DNA from: Verrucomicrobiaceae bacterium
GTDB taxonomy: Bacteria > Verrucomicrobiota > Verrucomicrobiia > Verrucomicrobiales > Akkermansiaceae
NCBI GenBank assembly: GCA_027491155.1
Contig: JAIXWR010000035.1
Coordinates: 124,001-188,000 of the forward strand
Direction of reading: 5' to 3'
Length of the DNA stretch: 64,000 nucleotides
Positions within the stretch are counted from its first letter, which is position 1. Each line of letters starts with the position of its first letter. A program made the translations under genes and the position numbers. Shown piece by piece: positions 15,728 to 24,182 of this stretch. The notes under the pieces are model-generated. The model did not search any database, was not told the DNA's origin, and saw only the letters and a list, made by a program, of their open reading frames with translations.

Positions 15728-18163
15728 ATGAAAAATCTCCTGCTTCGCGCGCTCCTGCTCGCCCCGGTTCTGCAGCTCTCCGCGCAATCGCCCGGCGTCG
15801 ATCAAGGCTCCGAACTTCTCATCGTGCCTCCGGACGACAAACTCCTTTGCTGGGAGGGTCATCCCGGCCGGACCTATTTCATCCAGATCTCGATCGGCAG
15901 CGAGCCTCTCGTCGAGTGGCACTGGATGCCGGTCATCGACAGCGGGACTGGGGTTGCAATAAGCTACGAGGTGGACGGGACCAGCGCGCGCGGCTTCTAC
16001 CGGCTGCATTACACGGACGAACCCTGCCCTCCAGGCGTCACGCTGGAAGAGTGGGACGCTGACGGTGACGGTCGCTCGAACGAAGAAGAAGTTTCCGGAA
16101 CGCCCCAGTCGCACCCGCTAAAGTTTTCGACCTCCGACACCGGGCTACCCGATGGCTGGGCTGTCGCTCATGGCCTGGATCCGAACGACTCTACGATCGG
16201 GGGACTACAGTTTGGCGAAACTGGAATCACCAACATCCACGCGTTCGAGAGTGGCATTCAAGCTCATCCGAACGCCACCCCCACCAATCTCGATGGCGAC
16301 AACGCCGAGAATGATGCTGATGCGGACCCCAATGATATTATAATCAACTGGAAGCCAGTTCCCGTTCCCCGCTTTGCGATGATCGAGCTCAATGTGGAAA
16401 GCCCGGAGCAACTGCACCTCGACGATCTTTACGAGGACGGCACGATCCTTCTGAGCCGCAAAGAGGACTCGGATACGATAGGTCGCGTCGTCATCGACCG
16501 ACAGCAGGCCGTTCACCCGTTTCTTGCGGGCAACGTTCCGCCGGAAGGGGGATTCGCCGGGTTCGGGCCAGTGCTCGTCGAAGGCAAAGTGCCGGGGTTC
16601 CATTACCCGGCAGGCAGCATTGGCTACGCCGACTCGCTTTGGGATCCGGTTGCCGCAACGTTCACCCCGTGGTCCACACCGGCGGGTGATCACGACAACC
16701 TTCGCGATGAACGAGGCGGCCTGACCGTGCTCACAAACTTTCTCGCGTCGGAATTCATCCACTTCACGCCGGGTGGAAGTCGACTTCCCGGGGACGACCC
16801 TGGTTCAACTCGTGCGCGGATCGAGAAAAACGGCAACGTCGTCTCGGAACGGGGATACTGGCGGAAGAACCCATCGACCGGCGCCTTCGGGGACCGTGCC
16901 CACCTCGCCGAAGAGACCACGGTTCATTCCGCGACTATTGTCGAATCGCAGACCGGCGGCGCGCAAACCCGGACGTGGAATCTCGTCGCGGGAACTGGCG
17001 GCGTGTCCGTTTCCGAGGACGGTGGCGGGTTCCAGAAAGCGAAGGGAGAACTCGGAAAAGTTCGGATCGACGCGGTCACCCAACAAGGCTGGGCGCTCGA
17101 CAAAGCCAACCGCAGGATCAGGGCCAATGACATGTGGCATCCCTTGACCTCGCTTTTCGGCACTCCCGCCCCGGAGGAAGTCGATATCCTTGAGATGATG
17201 GACACGGGATTAGCAGTGGCCAGAATCAGAAAGACCAGCTCACCGGCCGAAACGCTCGTTCTCCTCGTTCCAGTGGACATCGATGACAATTCCTTCGCCA
17301 CAGGAGTGGACGAGACCTCCATCAAGGCAGCTCCGACTGACTTGGGCTATCAGGAAAACTATTGGATCATGGCACCCTCGGGGAACGATCCGAACGGAAA
17401 TCCCTGCTCCAACGAAATGATCTTCAAGATTCCTGCCAGTCCCTCGACTGAGCTGGAAATTACCTATCCCGGAGGGCCACCACCCGCAACTCCCACGCCC
17501 GGGACACTTGGGCTTTCTCCGACAGGTTCGGCCTGTGCCTGGCACGGCGAATCTCAGGCCACCACCGAGACCCCCGCCGCGGTTTGGAAGATGGGCGTTG
17601 CCGGGCAACCGAGAACCGAGGTGAATCTACCGGTCGCCGTGAAGACCATGAAGCGCCGCACTGTGAGGGTGGTGGTGTGGCCGGTGAACCGCCTCGGCGT
17701 CCCCGGGCTTTTCTCCGACGAGGCAAACAGGAATGCCTTCAAAGACAACCTGAGAACCACACTCGATCAGATATTCGCGTTTCAGATCAACGCATGGTTT
17801 GATGTCACCATAGGCCAAAATAAGGAGTTCGACTATTTGGACGGCGGGGGTGACGGTTCCTCGGACCCTTACACCCTAAGACATGGCAGCAAGGAGAAGG
17901 ACATGATCGATCAGAATCGCGATCCCAGCTTCGATATCAACGTTTTCCTAATCGACAACGTCGTCTACACCGGCGATTCGTCAGACCCGGAGGGATACAC
18001 TTTACTCGGATCGAGCTACCCTGAGGGCTTTCCGGGTGCTGAAGGCCGCGAGAACAGCGTGATCGCAAATATGAGTGCTCTTCACACTGGCGGCTCGGAT
18101 CGACTCCACACCATTGCCCACGAAATCGGCCACTTGCTGTTAGGGGAAGGCCACCCGAATTAG
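15728..18163 (+). CDS. Secreted zinc metalloprotease-like protein, truncated by an amber codon
   Basis: 811 aa as read. Signal peptide (MKNLLLRALLLAPVLQLSAQ); an N-terminal module common in verrucomicrobial secreted proteins (RTYFIQISIG and ARGFYRLHYTD); a calcium-binding type-3-like repeat (DADGDGRSNEEE and GLPDGWAVAHGLDPND); a long middle region of unknown function; and a C-terminal protease-like domain ending in AHEIGHLLLGEGHPN. HEIGH is a zinc-binding site. A TAG stop follows two residues later (18161-18163), yet the frame continues for 56 plausible codons. The product as annotated would lack the Met-turn part of a metzincin-like fold and may be inactive. The middle of the gene has lower GC than the flanking chromosome. 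Confidence 0.75.
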   Translation: MKNLLLRALLLAPVLQLSAQSPGVDQGSELLIVPPDDKLLCWEGHPGRTYFIQISIGSEPLVEWHWMPVIDSGTGVAISYEVDGTSARGFYRLHYTDEPCPPGVTLEEWDADGDGRSNEEEVSGTPQSHPLKFSTSDTGLPDGWAVAHGLDPNDSTIGGLQFGETGITNIHAFESGIQAHPNATPTNLDGDNAENDADADPNDIIINWKPVPVPRFAMIELNVESPEQLHLDDLYEDGTILLSRKEDSDTIGRVVIDRQQAVHPFLAGNVPPEGGFAGFGPVLVEGKVPGFHYPAGSIGYADSLWDPVAATFTPWSTPAGDHDNLRDERGGLTVLTNFLASEFIHFTPGGSRLPGDDPGSTRARIEKNGNVVSERGYWRKNPSTGAFGDRAHLAEETTVHSATIVESQTGGAQTRTWNLVAGTGGVSVSEDGGGFQKAKGELGKVRIDAVTQQGWALDKANRRIRANDMWHPLTSLFGTPAPEEVDILEMMDTGLAVARIRKTSSPAETLVLLVPVDIDDNSFATGVDETSIKAAPTDLGYQENYWIMAPSGNDPNGNPCSNEMIFKIPASPSTELEITYPGGPPPATPTPGTLGLSPTGSACAWHGESQATTETPAAVWKMGVAGQPRTEVNLPVAVKTMKRRTVRVVVWPVNRLGVPGLFSDEANRNAFKDNLRTTLDQIFAFQINAWFDVTIGQNKEFDYLDGGGDGSSDPYTLRHGSKEKDMIDQNRDPSFDINVFLIDNVVYTGDSSDPEGYTLLGSSYPEGFPGAEGRENSVIANMSALHTGGSDRLHTIAHEIGHLLLGEGHPN

Positions 18164-18334
18164 TATTCACCAGAAGATCCCACGTCCGGTGGTCCTGCGC
18201 CATTGCAATCGTTGCCGGGCGAGCATCGGAAACGTCTGATGCATAGCAACTCTTCAACCGGCAGACTGCTCGTTAAGGGCGAATGGGACAAAGCTGAATT
18301 TTGGCTGACCACAAGACCCAACGGAGACAATTGA
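18161..18334 (+). pseudogene. Detached C-terminal end of the metalloprotease-like gene
   Basis: After the in-frame TAG, 56 further codons run to a TGA at 18332-18334. The translation has RKRLMHSNSSTGRLLVKGEW, resembling the Met-turn and closing helix expected after an HExxH zinc site. The TGA overlaps the ATG of the next gene (TGATG), the junction normal for intact operons. Both facts suggest one original gene from 15728 to 18334. Confidence 0.6.
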
Positions 18335-19245
18335 TGAATACCACTCACATGATTTTTGGGATCGCCTTTTGCTTAGTTAGCCGTTCACTCGCGGAGTGGT
18401 CAACTGAGACGAGGCGGATTGAGTCGGAGCAAGTCGCCTTGTGGGAACAGAAACTAACTGAATCAAAAGGCCTCACACCGGAAGCGAGACCTGCACTACT
18501 CTGGCTCGGCCTTCGAAATATGGGGCACAGAAACGCAATAAATGGTCGTAGCCCGGAGGTCCAGATTATCTATCAGAAGATTCAGCATGAACTCCTCTCC
18601 ATCCCCGGCCATGCGAAGTATTTCGCAAATGAGATCAAGCGCGAGCAGAAGGAGGTTGCGGAGAACGAAGCGACAGGAAATGGAGACAGGATTGCCTACA
18701 ATCGAAATAGGTGGTACTATTTTAAAACGATGGCCCACCTGCCGAGCCCCGAAACCATCGCCGTGTTGGGAGACTTTCTTTCGGACGACATCGACACCCC
18801 GCGGATCAAGATCTCTCCGGCCAGTGACTGGGGGGAGAATCCACGGGCGAATTCTTTCGCTTCGACCATCACGCTATCCGCCATCGGTCTGCGCGAACCA
18901 CCGGCGTCAATGAAGGCATATGACGCGGACCCGGAAGCCCACTTGGCCAAGTCCCGCGCATGGTGGGAGGAAGTCAAGTCCGGCCGGAAGACATTCTCCT
19001 TCGTCGGACAGAAGGTGGAGTATCGGTTCAAGCAGGATGGAACCTGGGAAACGATTCCCATCGCGAATCCGCCCGACGACGGACCTGAATCCGCCACGCA
19101 GGCCCGCACGAAACTCCCGGATCCCACGAGAGAGCATCGCCCCGGCGACTCTGAGGTTTCGTCCCGCGGCCCAGCTTGGTGGATTTATGGCATCGGCGGT
19201 CTCGCGTTGCTGAGCGTTGGAGTCTGGCGATGCCGCAAGAAATGA
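18334..19245 (+). CDS. Exported protein with C-terminal membrane anchor, unknown function
   Basis: 303 aa. An N-terminal signal peptide (MNTTHMIFGIAFCLVSRSLA) is followed by a helical, charged domain rich in Glu, Lys and Trp, with no motif I recognise. The protein ends in a Pro/Gly-rich stretch, one hydrophobic helix (WWIYGIGGLALLSVGVW) and the basic tail RCRKK. That signal, domain, helix and positive-tail order is shared by sortase- and exosortase-type surface proteins, but no LPxTG or PEP motif is seen, so simple membrane anchoring is the safer reading. The ATG overlaps the presumed original stop of the metalloprotease gene. Confidence 0.68.
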   Translation: MNTTHMIFGIAFCLVSRSLAEWSTETRRIESEQVALWEQKLTESKGLTPEARPALLWLGLRNMGHRNAINGRSPEVQIIYQKIQHELLSIPGHAKYFANEIKREQKEVAENEATGNGDRIAYNRNRWYYFKTMAHLPSPETIAVLGDFLSDDIDTPRIKISPASDWGENPRANSFASTITLSAIGLREPPASMKAYDADPEAHLAKSRAWWEEVKSGRKTFSFVGQKVEYRFKQDGTWETIPIANPPDDGPESATQARTKLPDPTREHRPGDSEVSSRGPAWWIYGIGGLALLSVGVWRCRKK

Positions 19246-19302
19246 GGCTCGGAACAGAAGGGTTCACGGTTTTACGATGCCTCTTGGATTGCCCGGGCTC
19301 GA

Positions 19303-19334
19303 ATTGAAGCAAGGAAATCTTGCCCGACCCCGCC
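19303..19334. repeat. Right copy of 32-bp imperfect direct repeat flanking the island
   Basis: Same orientation as 14539-14570, with 28 of 32 bases identical. It lies between the last island gene and galM. The 4.7 kb between the copies holds the three island genes. Confidence 0.6.
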
Positions 19335-19402
19335 ACGTCATGAGACGCATCAAGGATGCCGCGGAACGAAGACGGGATTTCCGGTTTACAGTCCGGGCCC
19401 CG

Positions 19403-19423
19403 AGTTTCAAATTTCAAATCCGT
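19403..19423. repeat. Short heptad repeat upstream of galM
   Basis: AGTTTCA, AATTTCA, AATCCGT: two clear 7-base units and one diverged, ending 11 bases before the galM start. Too short to be certain alone; listed because the 7-base period matches the other arrays. Confidence 0.35.
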
Positions 19424-19434
19424 TTGGGAAACCC

Positions 19435-20583
19435 ATGAAAGCCACTCCCTTGATCACCCTGATGGCAGCCGCTTGCCTTGCCAGTTGCGAAAAGCCCGGT
19501 GCAGCTTCCGCCACCAACTCCAAGATTCCCGTGGACCCCTTCGGCAAACTCCCCGACGGCCGTGAAGCCAAGCTCTTCACGCTCACCAACAAGAACGGCC
19601 TGCGGGCGAAAATCACCGATCTCGGCGCGACGCTCGTCTCGATGGAAGTGCCCGACAAGGCCGGCAAGCTGGCCGACGTGACCCACGGCTTCGACAGCCC
19701 GGACGGCTATCTTTCCGACGGAAATCCCTACTTCGGCGCGACCGTCGGCCGCTTCGGCAACCGCATCCGGGACGGCAAGTTCACACTCGACGGCAAGGAA
19801 TTCACCCTCGCCACCAACAACGAGCCCGGCGGCATCCCCTGCCACCTCCACGGCGGCAAGGTCGGCTTCAACAAGGTCATGTGGACCGGCGAGGCCAACG
19901 AGGCCGCCAATTCGGTGACCTTCACCTACGTTTCCAAGGACGGCGAGGAAGGCTATCCCGGCACGCTCACGACCAAGGTGACCTACACCCTGACCGATGC
20001 CGACGAGCTCAAGTGGGAAGTCGCCGCCACCACCGACGCGCCGACCATCCTCAACATCGTCCACCACAGCTACTGGAACCTCAGCGGCGACCCGGCCACC
20101 TCGATCAACGACCACGTGCTGATGCTCGACGCCGACCGGTATCTGCCGACCAACGCCGGCCTGATCCCGACCGGCGTGCTCGCCCCGGTCGCGGGCACCC
20201 CGATGGATTTCACCAAGCCGACCGCGATCGGCGACCGCGTGGGTGCGGACTTCGAGGCCCTCAAGCTCGGCGGCGGCTACGACCACGCCTGGGTGCTGAC
20301 CCCGAAGCCAGGCGTCCGGCTGGCCGCCCGCCTCAAGGACCCGAAGAGCGGCCGCGTGCTGGAGATCTCCACCGACAAGCCCGCGATCCAGTTCTACGGC
20401 GGCAATTTCCTCGACGGCAAGGTGGCCGGCAAGGGTGGCGTGAACTACGGGCACCGCACCGCGCTTTGCCTCGAAACCGAGAACTTCCCCGACGCGCCGA
20501 ACCAGCCGTCCTTCCCGAGCGCCGTGCTGCGGCCGGGGGAAACCTACACCCACACCATGGTCCACAAGTTCTCCGCGGAGTGA
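19435..20583 (+). CDS. galM: Aldose 1-epimerase (galactose mutarotase), lipoprotein form
   Basis: Interconverts alpha and beta anomers of hexoses. 382 aa; residues 1-18 form a lipoprotein signal with lipobox LASC, so the enzyme is probably tethered in the periplasm or outer membrane. GalM landmarks are FGATVGRFGNRI, the His in HLHGGKVGF, the catalytic His in NIVHHSYWNLSG and the catalytic Glu in CLETENFPDAPNQ. It is followed at 102 bases by a sodium/sugar symporter and then galK, so galactose or a beta-galactoside product is the likely substrate: anomer conversion outside, symport, then phosphorylation inside. Confidence 0.92.
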   Translation: MKATPLITLMAAACLASCEKPGAASATNSKIPVDPFGKLPDGREAKLFTLTNKNGLRAKITDLGATLVSMEVPDKAGKLADVTHGFDSPDGYLSDGNPYFGATVGRFGNRIRDGKFTLDGKEFTLATNNEPGGIPCHLHGGKVGFNKVMWTGEANEAANSVTFTYVSKDGEEGYPGTLTTKVTYTLTDADELKWEVAATTDAPTILNIVHHSYWNLSGDPATSINDHVLMLDADRYLPTNAGLIPTGVLAPVAGTPMDFTKPTAIGDRVGADFEALKLGGGYDHAWVLTPKPGVRLAARLKDPKSGRVLEISTDKPAIQFYGGNFLDGKVAGKGGVNYGHRTALCLETENFPDAPNQPSFPSAVLRPGETYTHTMVHKFSAE

Positions 20584-20685
20584 GAACCCGATAGAACCGC
20601 CGGCGCTCAAGGAACGGCATTCCGTCCCGATGCGCCTCCTCCATCCAGATCATACCATTCCCGCCAAAACCCGCCTCCAACTCCC

Positions 20686-22596
20686 ATGAGTCTCTCCACC
20701 ATTGATATCGCGGTCTTCGTCGGCTTCATCGTCGCGGTGATCGCCCTTGGGCTTTACAAGTCGAAAGGCGAAGGGAAGGACTCCGAGTCCTATTTCCTGG
20801 CGGGTCGCGGCCTCATGTGGTGGCTGATCGGGGTATCTCTGATCGCCGCGAACATTTCCTCGGAACAGCTCGTCGGCATGTCCGGCCAGGCCGCGGACTA
20901 CCTCGGGCTGGCGATCGCAAGTTACGAGTGGATGGCGGCGGTCACCCTGTCCGTGGTCGCCTTCTGCTTCCTGCCCTACTTCCTGCGAACCGGGATCTTC
21001 ACCATGCCGCAGTTCTTCCAGAAGCGGTATGGCGACACCACGCGGGCAATCATGGCCTTCATGACCATGATCCTGCTCATCTTCGTCTCCCTGACCGGGG
21101 TGATCTACGGTGGCGCGCTCACCATGAGCGAGCTTTTCGCCGGCCACAGTTTCCTCGATCTCGGCCTCACGGGCTGGAGCTGGACCATCGGGATCATGGC
21201 CGCGGTTTACATCGCCGCCGGCGGGCTCAATGCCTCGGCCTGGGCCGATCTCATCCAGGGTATCGCCCTGATGATCGGTGCCGCGATCATCACCTGGTTC
21301 GCCCTCGACAAACTGGGAGCGACCCCTGTGGCCGAACTCGCCGCGGGCGGCGTCAACCCGCGGCCCGTCGCCGACTCCGCCGGCGCCATCGAAAAGCTCA
21401 TGGCCCTGAACCACGAGAAGATGCACATGGCCCTGCCGAAATGGGACATGAACATTCCGGTCACCGCCATCTTCCTCGGGCTGTGGATCCCCAACTTCTA
21501 CTACTGGGGCCTCAACCAGTACATCACCCAGCGGACGCTCGGGTCCCACTCGCTTCGGCAGGGCCAGAAAGGCATCGTCTTCGCCGCCGCGATGAAGCTG
21601 ATCATCCCCTTCATCGTCGTCATCCCCGGCATCATCGCCTTCAACCTCTACAGCGGCGAGTTGCAGGAGATCGACCAGCGGAAGAATGCCGCCGAGTGGT
21701 CCGCCCTCAATGAAAACCTGGGCAAGCCGGAGTCCGGCCATGCCTTCGTCCCCGCCATCCAGTGGGCCCGGTTCAACCCCGACAAGGCGGCGGCCATCGA
21801 CGCCCACAACCTTGCCGTGCTCAAGGCCAAGGGTGTCACCCTCGATGGCGTTGATCCGGCCGCCCTCACGGAGGAGCAACGCTTTGTCACCATCCCCGCC
21901 GCGCTCGAGAAGATCGCGGCCGCCGACGAGAAATTCAAACTGCACCCGATCCAGGGCTACAAGTACGACGCGGCGCTTACCCTGCTGATGCGGAACCTGT
22001 TGCCCGAGAACACCGGCATCCGGGGTTTCGTCATCGCCGCGCTGATGGGGGCGATCGTCAGTTCGCTGGCTGCCGTGCTCAACGCCGCGTCCACCATCTT
22101 CACGATGGATGTTTACCAGCGCTACATCAGCCCGCAGGCGACGCAGAAAGGGCTGGTGTTCGCCGGACGCGTGTCGGTCGGGGTCTTCGCCCTGATCGGC
22201 TGCCTGATGGCACCGAACCTCGACAAGCTGGGATCGATCTTCAGCTACATCCAGAAGTTCCAGGGATACGCGTCCCCGGGTATCCTGGCGGTGTTCGTGT
22301 TCGGCATGCTCAACCGCCGCGGTCCGGGACTTTGCGGCGTGGTCGGCTTGCTGGTGAATCCCGTGCTCTACTGGGCCCTCGACGAATACACCACCCTCGC
22401 GTTCCTCGACGCCATGGGCGTGTGCTTCTTCTCGGTGCTGGTCCTCATGTGGATCATCGCCCTCGTCAAGCCCTTGCCGGAGCGCTTCGAGTTCCAGGTG
22501 AATACCACCATGGATCTCGACGAATCGAAAGGAGCCAAACTGATGGGAGGCATCCTGATCCTCATCACGCTCGGGCTTTACATCGTTTTCTGGTAA
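20686..22596 (+). CDS. Sodium:solute symporter (SSS family), probable sugar transporter
   Basis: 636 aa with about 14 membrane helices. The first block, ESYFLAGRGLMWWLIGVSLI followed by AANISSEQLVGMSGQA, is the SGLT-type substrate and sodium core; RTGIFTMPQFFQKRYG and VYIAAGGLNASAWADLIQG continue the family pattern, and SLAAVLNAASTIFTMD matches the TM8 region that holds a sodium site. A ~130-residue hydrophilic insertion after the GIIAFNLY helix is normal in long SSS sugar transporters. Gene context (galM upstream, galK downstream) points to galactose or glucose. A strong terminator follows. Confidence 0.88.
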   Translation: MSLSTIDIAVFVGFIVAVIALGLYKSKGEGKDSESYFLAGRGLMWWLIGVSLIAANISSEQLVGMSGQAADYLGLAIASYEWMAAVTLSVVAFCFLPYFLRTGIFTMPQFFQKRYGDTTRAIMAFMTMILLIFVSLTGVIYGGALTMSELFAGHSFLDLGLTGWSWTIGIMAAVYIAAGGLNASAWADLIQGIALMIGAAIITWFALDKLGATPVAELAAGGVNPRPVADSAGAIEKLMALNHEKMHMALPKWDMNIPVTAIFLGLWIPNFYYWGLNQYITQRTLGSHSLRQGQKGIVFAAAMKLIIPFIVVIPGIIAFNLYSGELQEIDQRKNAAEWSALNENLGKPESGHAFVPAIQWARFNPDKAAAIDAHNLAVLKAKGVTLDGVDPAALTEEQRFVTIPAALEKIAAADEKFKLHPIQGYKYDAALTLLMRNLLPENTGIRGFVIAALMGAIVSSLAAVLNAASTIFTMDVYQRYISPQATQKGLVFAGRVSVGVFALIGCLMAPNLDKLGSIFSYIQKFQGYASPGILAVFVFGMLNRRGPGLCGVVGLLVNPVLYWALDEYTTLAFLDAMGVCFFSVLVLMWIIALVKPLPERFEFQVNTTMDLDESKGAKLMGGILILITLGLYIVFW

Positions 22597-22623
22597 CTCC
22601 CGGAGAACGGGTTCCCGACACTG

Positions 22624-22654
22624 AAAGCCCCGCCTCCGACCGGCGGGGCTTTTT
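22624..22654 (+). terminator. Rho-independent terminator after the symporter
   Basis: A 9-bp perfect stem, AGCCCCGCC/GGCGGGGCT (22626-22634 and 22642-22650), with a 7-base loop is followed by a T run. It separates the galM-symporter unit from galK, which may have its own promoter in 22655-22768. Confidence 0.88.
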
Positions 22655-22768
22655 CCGCCGGGTCCCCTTGGTTCCGGCGGACGTGCTTTGGACTTTGCCT
22701 CGACGCTCGATTGTCCCAATTTCCCGGCCGGCATGCCGCCTGACGGGATCACGCCACCCTTTCCACCC

Positions 22769-23947
22769 ATGTCCCTCGACCTCGCCCCGTCCCTTTCCGA
22801 CCTCGCCACCGATGCCGCCGCGGGCCTGCAGCAGTATTTCGGCACCGATGCCAGCGTGACCGCCGCCGCGCCGGGACGCGTCAACCTGATCGGCGAGCAC
22901 ATCGACTACTGCGACGGCTTCGTGCTGCCCTTCGCGATCGACCGCTACATCGTCATCGCCGCGGCGCTCAACGGCACCAACGAAGCACGCGTCGCCACCT
23001 CGCTCGGCGGCGAACCGGCCACTTTGCCGCTCAACGCGCCGCAGCAGGTCGCCACGCCGAAGTGGGCCAACTACCTCCGCGGCGTGTTCCAGGGCTTCCA
23101 GCAGCGAGGCCATCACCTGCCGGGCTTCGATGCCTACATCCTCTCCTCGGTCCCCGGCGGTGCCGGGCTTTCCTCGTCCGCGGCGCTGGAATGCTGCGTC
23201 GCCACCTTGCTCGAAGGCCTGCTCGACACGGTGATCGACACGAAGGAGAAGGCGCTGCTCTGCCAGAAGGCGGAGCACGATTTCGCCGGCGTGCCCTGCG
23301 GCATCATGGACCAGTTCGCCTCCGCCTTCGGCAAGCCGAACCGGCTGGTGCTGATCGACTGCAAGACCGGCGAGCCCGAGTTGGTGCCCTTCGAAAACCC
23401 CGACCTCACGGTGCTGATCGCCAACACGATGGTTCATCACGAACTCTCCGACGGCGGCTACGCGGCCCGCCGCAAGAACACCGAGGACGGCCTCGCGAAA
23501 ATCGGCAAGTCCTCGTGGCGCGACGTCAGCCTTGCCGATGTCGAAGCGCACTGGGACGAGCTCGGCGATCCCGTCAACCGCCGCGCGCGCCACGTCGTCG
23601 GCGAGATCGCCCGCACCATCGCCGCGGCGGAAGCCCTGGCGAGGAACGACTTCGAAGCGCTCGGCCCGCTGATGGCCGCCAGCCACGATTCCCTGCGCGA
23701 CGACTTCGAGGTTTCCTGCCTGGAGCTCGACCTGATGGTCGACATCGCCCGCGCCATCGGCCGCAGCGGCGGGGTGATCGGCGCCCGGATGACCGGCGGC
23801 GGCTTCGGCGGTTCCACCGTCACCCTCTGCGAGTCCAGCAAGGCCCGCGAGATCGCCGCAACGCTCGCCTCGAAGTATCGCGAAGCCACCGGCATCACCC
23901 CGCAGATCTTCGCCTCGCGGCCCTCGCAAGGAGCGCACCTGATCTAG
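22769..23947 (+). CDS. galK: Galactokinase
   Basis: GHMP kinase that phosphorylates galactose at C1, the entry to the Leloir pathway. 392 aa. The signature APGRVNLIGEHIDYCDGFV (galactokinase motif 1), the ATP-binding PGGAGLSSSAALE (motif 2) and the C-terminal GARMTGGGFGGSTV (motif 3) are all intact, and GIMDQFAS carries the catalytic Asp. The longest frame starts at 22688, but MSLDLAPSLSDLA at 22769 is the plausible N-terminus. galT and galE are not in the window. Confidence 0.94.
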   Translation: MSLDLAPSLSDLATDAAAGLQQYFGTDASVTAAAPGRVNLIGEHIDYCDGFVLPFAIDRYIVIAAALNGTNEARVATSLGGEPATLPLNAPQQVATPKWANYLRGVFQGFQQRGHHLPGFDAYILSSVPGGAGLSSSAALECCVATLLEGLLDTVIDTKEKALLCQKAEHDFAGVPCGIMDQFASAFGKPNRLVLIDCKTGEPELVPFENPDLTVLIANTMVHHELSDGGYAARRKNTEDGLAKIGKSSWRDVSLADVEAHWDELGDPVNRRARHVVGEIARTIAAAEALARNDFEALGPLMAASHDSLRDDFEVSCLELDLMVDIARAIGRSGGVIGARMTGGGFGGSTVTLCESSKAREIAATLASKYREATGITPQIFASRPSQGAHLI

Positions 23948-23980
23948 CAGCTTTGATCCCGCGACCCGGCCACACCGATC

Positions 23981-24075
23981 GGAGTGTCGCCTCGCGGTCG
24001 AACACGCAACGATGGGAGTGTCGCCTTGCAGGCGACATGACGTGGACCGGCGACATTCATGTCGCCCGGACTCCC
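23981..24075. repeat. Cluster of three REP-like elements (BIME) after galK
   Basis: GGAG at 23981 heads a degenerate element. GGAG at 24015-24018 heads TGTCGCCTTGCAGGCGACA, a perfect 7-bp stem. An inverted element has GGCGACATTCATGTCGCC (24049-24066, perfect 7-bp stem), with its CTCC at 24071-24074. The second and third share the GTCGCC stem and are compensated for pairing. Confidence 0.7.
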
Positions 24076-24133
24076 CTGCAGCGCTGAAAGCAACCACCCT
24101 GTTGGGTCGCTTTGGGTTCAACACTCCAAACGT

Positions 24134-24168
24134 AAAAGCCCGGCCTCCCTCGCGGAAGACCGGGCCTT
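24134..24168 (-). terminator. Rho-independent terminator of pnp
   Basis: On the reverse strand AGGCCCGG pairs with CCGGGCTT around a loop that itself contains CTTCCGCGAGGGAG, followed by TTTA. It lies 15 bases beyond the pnp stop. Confidence 0.75.
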
Positions 24169-24182
24169 GAAAGAAACGGGGA

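Noticed and set aside
18161-18163. Pyrrolysine codon as explanation for TAG
   Set aside because: No pyl genes are visible and the phylum is not known for pyrrolysine; mutation or sequencing error is simpler.
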